Shown piece by piece: positions 5,120 to 7,481 of a stretch of DNA of 7,481 bases; the first letter of the stretch is position 1; every line of letters begins with the position of its first letter. Made by a program: the position numbers and the translations under genes. The stretch spans positions 1 to 7,481 of the forward strand of contig JAGGYO010000294.1 in NCBI GenBank assembly GCA_021162505.1, written 5' to 3'. The notes under the pieces are model-generated. The model was not told where the DNA came from and made no database searches. It worked only from the letters and a program-made list of their open reading frames with translations. Origin of the DNA: a bacterium (GTDB taxonomy: Bacteria; AUK180).

Positions 5120-6443
5120 AGAATTTTTTGAAGGTATCGCTTCTTTTATTTTAAAGAATGTCCAGGGTGACCATTGCAGGGTATATATTGCTCAAAATGA
5201 TAATAAATTATCACGGTTTGCAGATAATAATATTCATCAGAGCGTTGATCAAGACAATTTTTCCATCAATATTGAATTGACCATGGGAAAAAAACATGGA
5301 ACTATTTCAACTAATCGATATGATGAAGAGAACCTTAGAAAATTGATCGCAATTTTACATGGTTCGGTTAAAAATCTCAAAGATGATGATAAATGGGTTA
5401 TTCCTAAAAAGGGTGCTTCTTTTGCCTATAATAAGAATTTTAATAATGAATTAGCCGCTTATAATGAGAAAAACAGCGCAGATATAATTGGTAAGATATT
5501 TTCTAAAGGAAAAAGCTATAATACAAATATTTCAGGGTCATTGAATATGAAAGCAAATAGAATATTCCTTGCAAATTCCTACGGGAATAGAGGATTTGTA
5601 GAAAATACATTTTTTAATCTCATTATTATTCCCGAAAGAGACGATAATACTACATATAATAAATTTACCGGATATTCCTTGGACGATTTTGATCTTGAGA
5701 ACTTTCTGGAAAAGCCCTTGAAAAGATTAGAACATTATGATCATTTCCGGGAAATAGGGAAGGGAAAGTACAAAGTGCTATTGGAAGAATTTTCCGCAGG
5801 AAATATTTTCACCAATTTATCCTATATGGCCTTTGATTCTCAAGCATTTGCAGAGAAAAGGAGTTATCTAAGCGATAAAATGGATGATAGGGTAGTTGGA
5901 GAAAACATCACTCTTTTTGATGATTATTCCAATGGGCTCACTATGGGTAGTAATTTTGATTTTGAGCTGCAGGAGAGGAAAAAACTCACATTGTTTGAAA
6001 AGGGAATTTTTAGGAATATGCCAATGGATACAAAGGGAGCAAAAATTACCGGCTTACCCATTACAGGTCATTCATTATGGGGTTTCAATAGTGCATTGCC
6101 TATGAATATGGTATTGGAAAAAGGGAATAATTCCTTTGAACAAATGCTGGGAAATATTGAACAAGGACTGCTTATCACTCGTTTTAATTATACCAATACC
6201 TTGGATAGGAAAAAAACACTTTTTACCGGTATGACGCGAAACGGTGTTTTTATTATTGAGAATGGAAGGATTGTTGGAACAGGAAATAATTTAAGATTTA
6301 CCATTGATATTATGGAGACATTGAATAATGTTGAGATGCTGGGAAATATTCAGCATTATTATTCTAATGGCTGGTTCGGTGGGATCGTCATTCCCGAACT
6401 TGTGATAGATGATTTTAATTTTACGGGTACAACGGGGTTTTAG
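5112..6443 (+). CDS. tldE: TldE/PmbA subunit of the TldD/TldE protease
   Basis: TldE is the non-catalytic partner that forms the heteromeric TldD/TldE chamber. The 443-aa protein shares the TldD/PmbA fold but has no HExxxH; the equivalent stretch reads LLEEFSAGNIF (223-233). The C-terminal family signature is clear: LITRFNYTN (354-362), then LFTGMTRNGVFIIENGRI (370-387) and LRFTIDI. The form TGMTRNGVFIIENG is nearer the large TldD/PmbA-related subgroup seen in many bacteria and archaea than to E. coli PmbA itself, so the symbol is by role. The start at 5112 overlaps tldD by 8 bp and is supported by GGAG at 5102. The next gene begins 5 bp after the stop. It is cytoplasmic, with no signal peptide or membrane segment. 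Confidence 0.9.
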   Translation: MNREFFEGIASFILKNVQGDHCRVYIAQNDNKLSRFADNNIHQSVDQDNFSINIELTMGKKHGTISTNRYDEENLRKLIAILHGSVKNLKDDDKWVIPKKGASFAYNKNFNNELAAYNEKNSADIIGKIFSKGKSYNTNISGSLNMKANRIFLANSYGNRGFVENTFFNLIIIPERDDNTTYNKFTGYSLDDFDLENFLEKPLKRLEHYDHFREIGKGKYKVLLEEFSAGNIFTNLSYMAFDSQAFAEKRSYLSDKMDDRVVGENITLFDDYSNGLTMGSNFDFELQERKKLTLFEKGIFRNMPMDTKGAKITGLPITGHSLWGFNSALPMNMVLEKGNNSFEQMLGNIEQGLLITRFNYTNTLDRKKTLFTGMTRNGVFIIENGRIVGTGNNLRFTIDIMETLNNVEMLGNIQHYYSNGWFGGIVIPELVIDDFNFTGTTGF

Positions 6444-6448
6444 TAAAT

Positions 6449-7324
6449 ATGAAAAATTTCTTTACCGATGAGAACAGTATTTTGTATTCACCTATATTCA
6501 ATAAGCTTGTTCAAACACTCATTATCCTTGTATTAGCACTGATAATTGCCAAAATATTGAATAAGATAGTTGAAAAAAATGTAAAAGGCAAAAAGAAACT
6601 CTATCAGTATAAAAAAGTAAATTCTTATATTATCAATATCTCAGTTTTTGTCTTGGTCTTAATGTTATGGTTTTCCATGGTAAAATCTCTTGCTATTGTA
6701 ATATCTATTATTTCTGTGGGTGTTGCTTTGGCTTTACAAGAGGTGCTTGTTACCATTGCAGCTTTTTTTCTTATTGTTTTTAAAAAGCCTTATGAAGTAG
6801 GAGATAGAATTGAAATAAAGGGCACCGTAGGGGATATTATAGATATTGATATGTACCATACTACTATTCTTGAAGTTGGCAATTGGGTCAATGGGGATTT
6901 ATCAACAGGAAGGATAGTAAAGATCCCCAATAGTGAGATATTCAAGAATAACACCTATAATTATAATACGGGTTGGCGATATATTTGGGATGAAATGAGC
7001 ATAGTCATTACATTTGATTCAGATTATAAAAAAGCCGAAAAAATACTATTAAAGGTGATTGAGAAGAAAAGTAAAGAGATAGAAGAAAATGTTCATAAGG
7101 AGTTAAAAAAAATAAGCAAAAAGTATCTTATTATTTTTAATATACTGTCACCAAAGCTATTTGTTAAGATCGCGTCTTCAGGAATTGAACTGCATTTAAG
7201 ATATCTTGCTCCGGTAAAAGAGCGAAGATTTCTCGAGGACTATATAAATCGCCAATTTTTAGATAAAATAGCCAAGGAAGATTCAATAACCCTTGCTTAT
7301 ACAACCTATAGAATCATTAGATAA
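6449..7324 (+). CDS. MscS-family small-conductance mechanosensitive channel
   Basis: This inner-membrane channel should open under membrane tension and release solutes during hypo-osmotic shock. The 291-aa length matches E. coli MscS (286 aa). Three membrane segments are visible: about 17-38, 59-79 and 81-112. The last is the pore helix, leading into VALALQEVLVTIAAFF. The cytoplasmic beta domain follows with the family signature KPYEVGDRIEIKGTVGDI (113-130) and VKIPNSEIFKN (157-167). The rest is a mixed alpha/beta C-terminal region; VHKELKK to VKIASS is more charged than in typical MscS. The gene begins 5 bp after tldE. The only purine-rich run upstream is GGGG at 6434, 11 nt away, so translation probably depends on coupling to tldE. 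An MscS-like channel with a regulatory C-terminus is the main alternative reading. Confidence 0.9.
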   Translation: MKNFFTDENSILYSPIFNKLVQTLIILVLALIIAKILNKIVEKNVKGKKKLYQYKKVNSYIINISVFVLVLMLWFSMVKSLAIVISIISVGVALALQEVLVTIAAFFLIVFKKPYEVGDRIEIKGTVGDIIDIDMYHTTILEVGNWVNGDLSTGRIVKIPNSEIFKNNTYNYNTGWRYIWDEMSIVITFDSDYKKAEKILLKVIEKKSKEIEENVHKELKKISKKYLIIFNILSPKLFVKIASSGIELHLRYLAPVKERRFLEDYINRQFLDKIAKEDSITLAYTTYRIIR

Positions 7325-7481
7325 TATTATCTATATTTGCAACGGATATAGAGATCACTATGATGGGTATTTTCATCATTTTGCTCTTATTTTTGCATTT
7401 TATTACGGATATAAGATTATTCAAGCTCAATATTTGAGATCTGTTAATATTATATCAAGTAAAATCTGTTAACATTTTCAT

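Noticed and set aside
7360..7394. Possible terminator after the mscS gene: ATGATG (7360-7365) pairs with CATCAT (7374-7379), followed by a T-rich stretch.
   Set aside because: The stem has only 6 bp with two G-C pairs, the loop is 8 nt, and the T run is interrupted by GCTC. It is too weak to call.
7389..7401. ATTTTTGCATTTT matches 13 nt of the mobile-element arm (1058-1070), possibly a relic of a solo arm.
   Set aside because: The GGGGACGGTGC block is absent, and a T-rich 13-mer match is plausible by chance in this AT-rich DNA.
7360..7437. 25-codon + strand reading frame with a very hydrophobic product (ATG ATG start, TGA stop), resembling a small membrane peptide.
   Set aside because: It has no convincing ribosome-binding site and no coding signature, and hydrophobic reading is expected from T-rich DNA.

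Overview
The window reads as AT-rich bacterial chromosome with every recognised gene on the + strand. Genes are tightly packed, the code is standard, Shine-Dalgarno sites are present (a clear AGGAGG at 2432-2437), and promoters are of the sigma-70 type. The phylum cannot be fixed from the sequence. Uncultured low-GC Gram-negative lineages would fit, but that is a guess.

Layout. Positions 1-908 hold the 3' part of a membrane sensor histidine kinase whose N-terminus lies outside the window. A near-consensus promoter (914-942) then drives a tRNA-Asn(GTT) gene (959-1030). Starting on the very next base is a mobile element of about 1 kb (1031-2039). It carries one Y1/HUH transposase of the RAYT (REP-associated tyrosine transposase) type, bounded by long inverted repeats: a 30-bp perfect core inside arms that match at 43 of 49 positions. 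The outer edge of the right arm carries the -35 box of the next promoter.

From that promoter (2030-2057) runs a compact five-gene cluster, probably one operon: a small coiled-coil/four-cysteine protein (2063-2428), a PLP-dependent aminotransferase of the 2-aminoadipate/aromatic type (2443-3663), TldD (3674-5119), its partner TldE/PmbA (5112-6443), and an MscS-type small-conductance mechanosensitive channel (6449-7324). Spacings are 14, 10, -8 and 5 bp. TldD and TldE form a heteromeric metalloprotease that trims peptides. The aminotransferase could act on released amino acids and the channel on osmotic release, but a joint pathway is inference. No RiPP precursor gene is visible. The last 157 bp (7325-7481) contain no convincing gene or terminator.

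The points most worth a second look are the transposase framed by long inverted repeats abutting a tRNA 3' end, two extended -10 promoters placed so that their mRNAs should be leaderless, the element end that supplies a host operon's -35 box, the unrecognised zinc-binding-type protein leading the TldD/TldE operon, and a tRNA with G at T-loop position 54.
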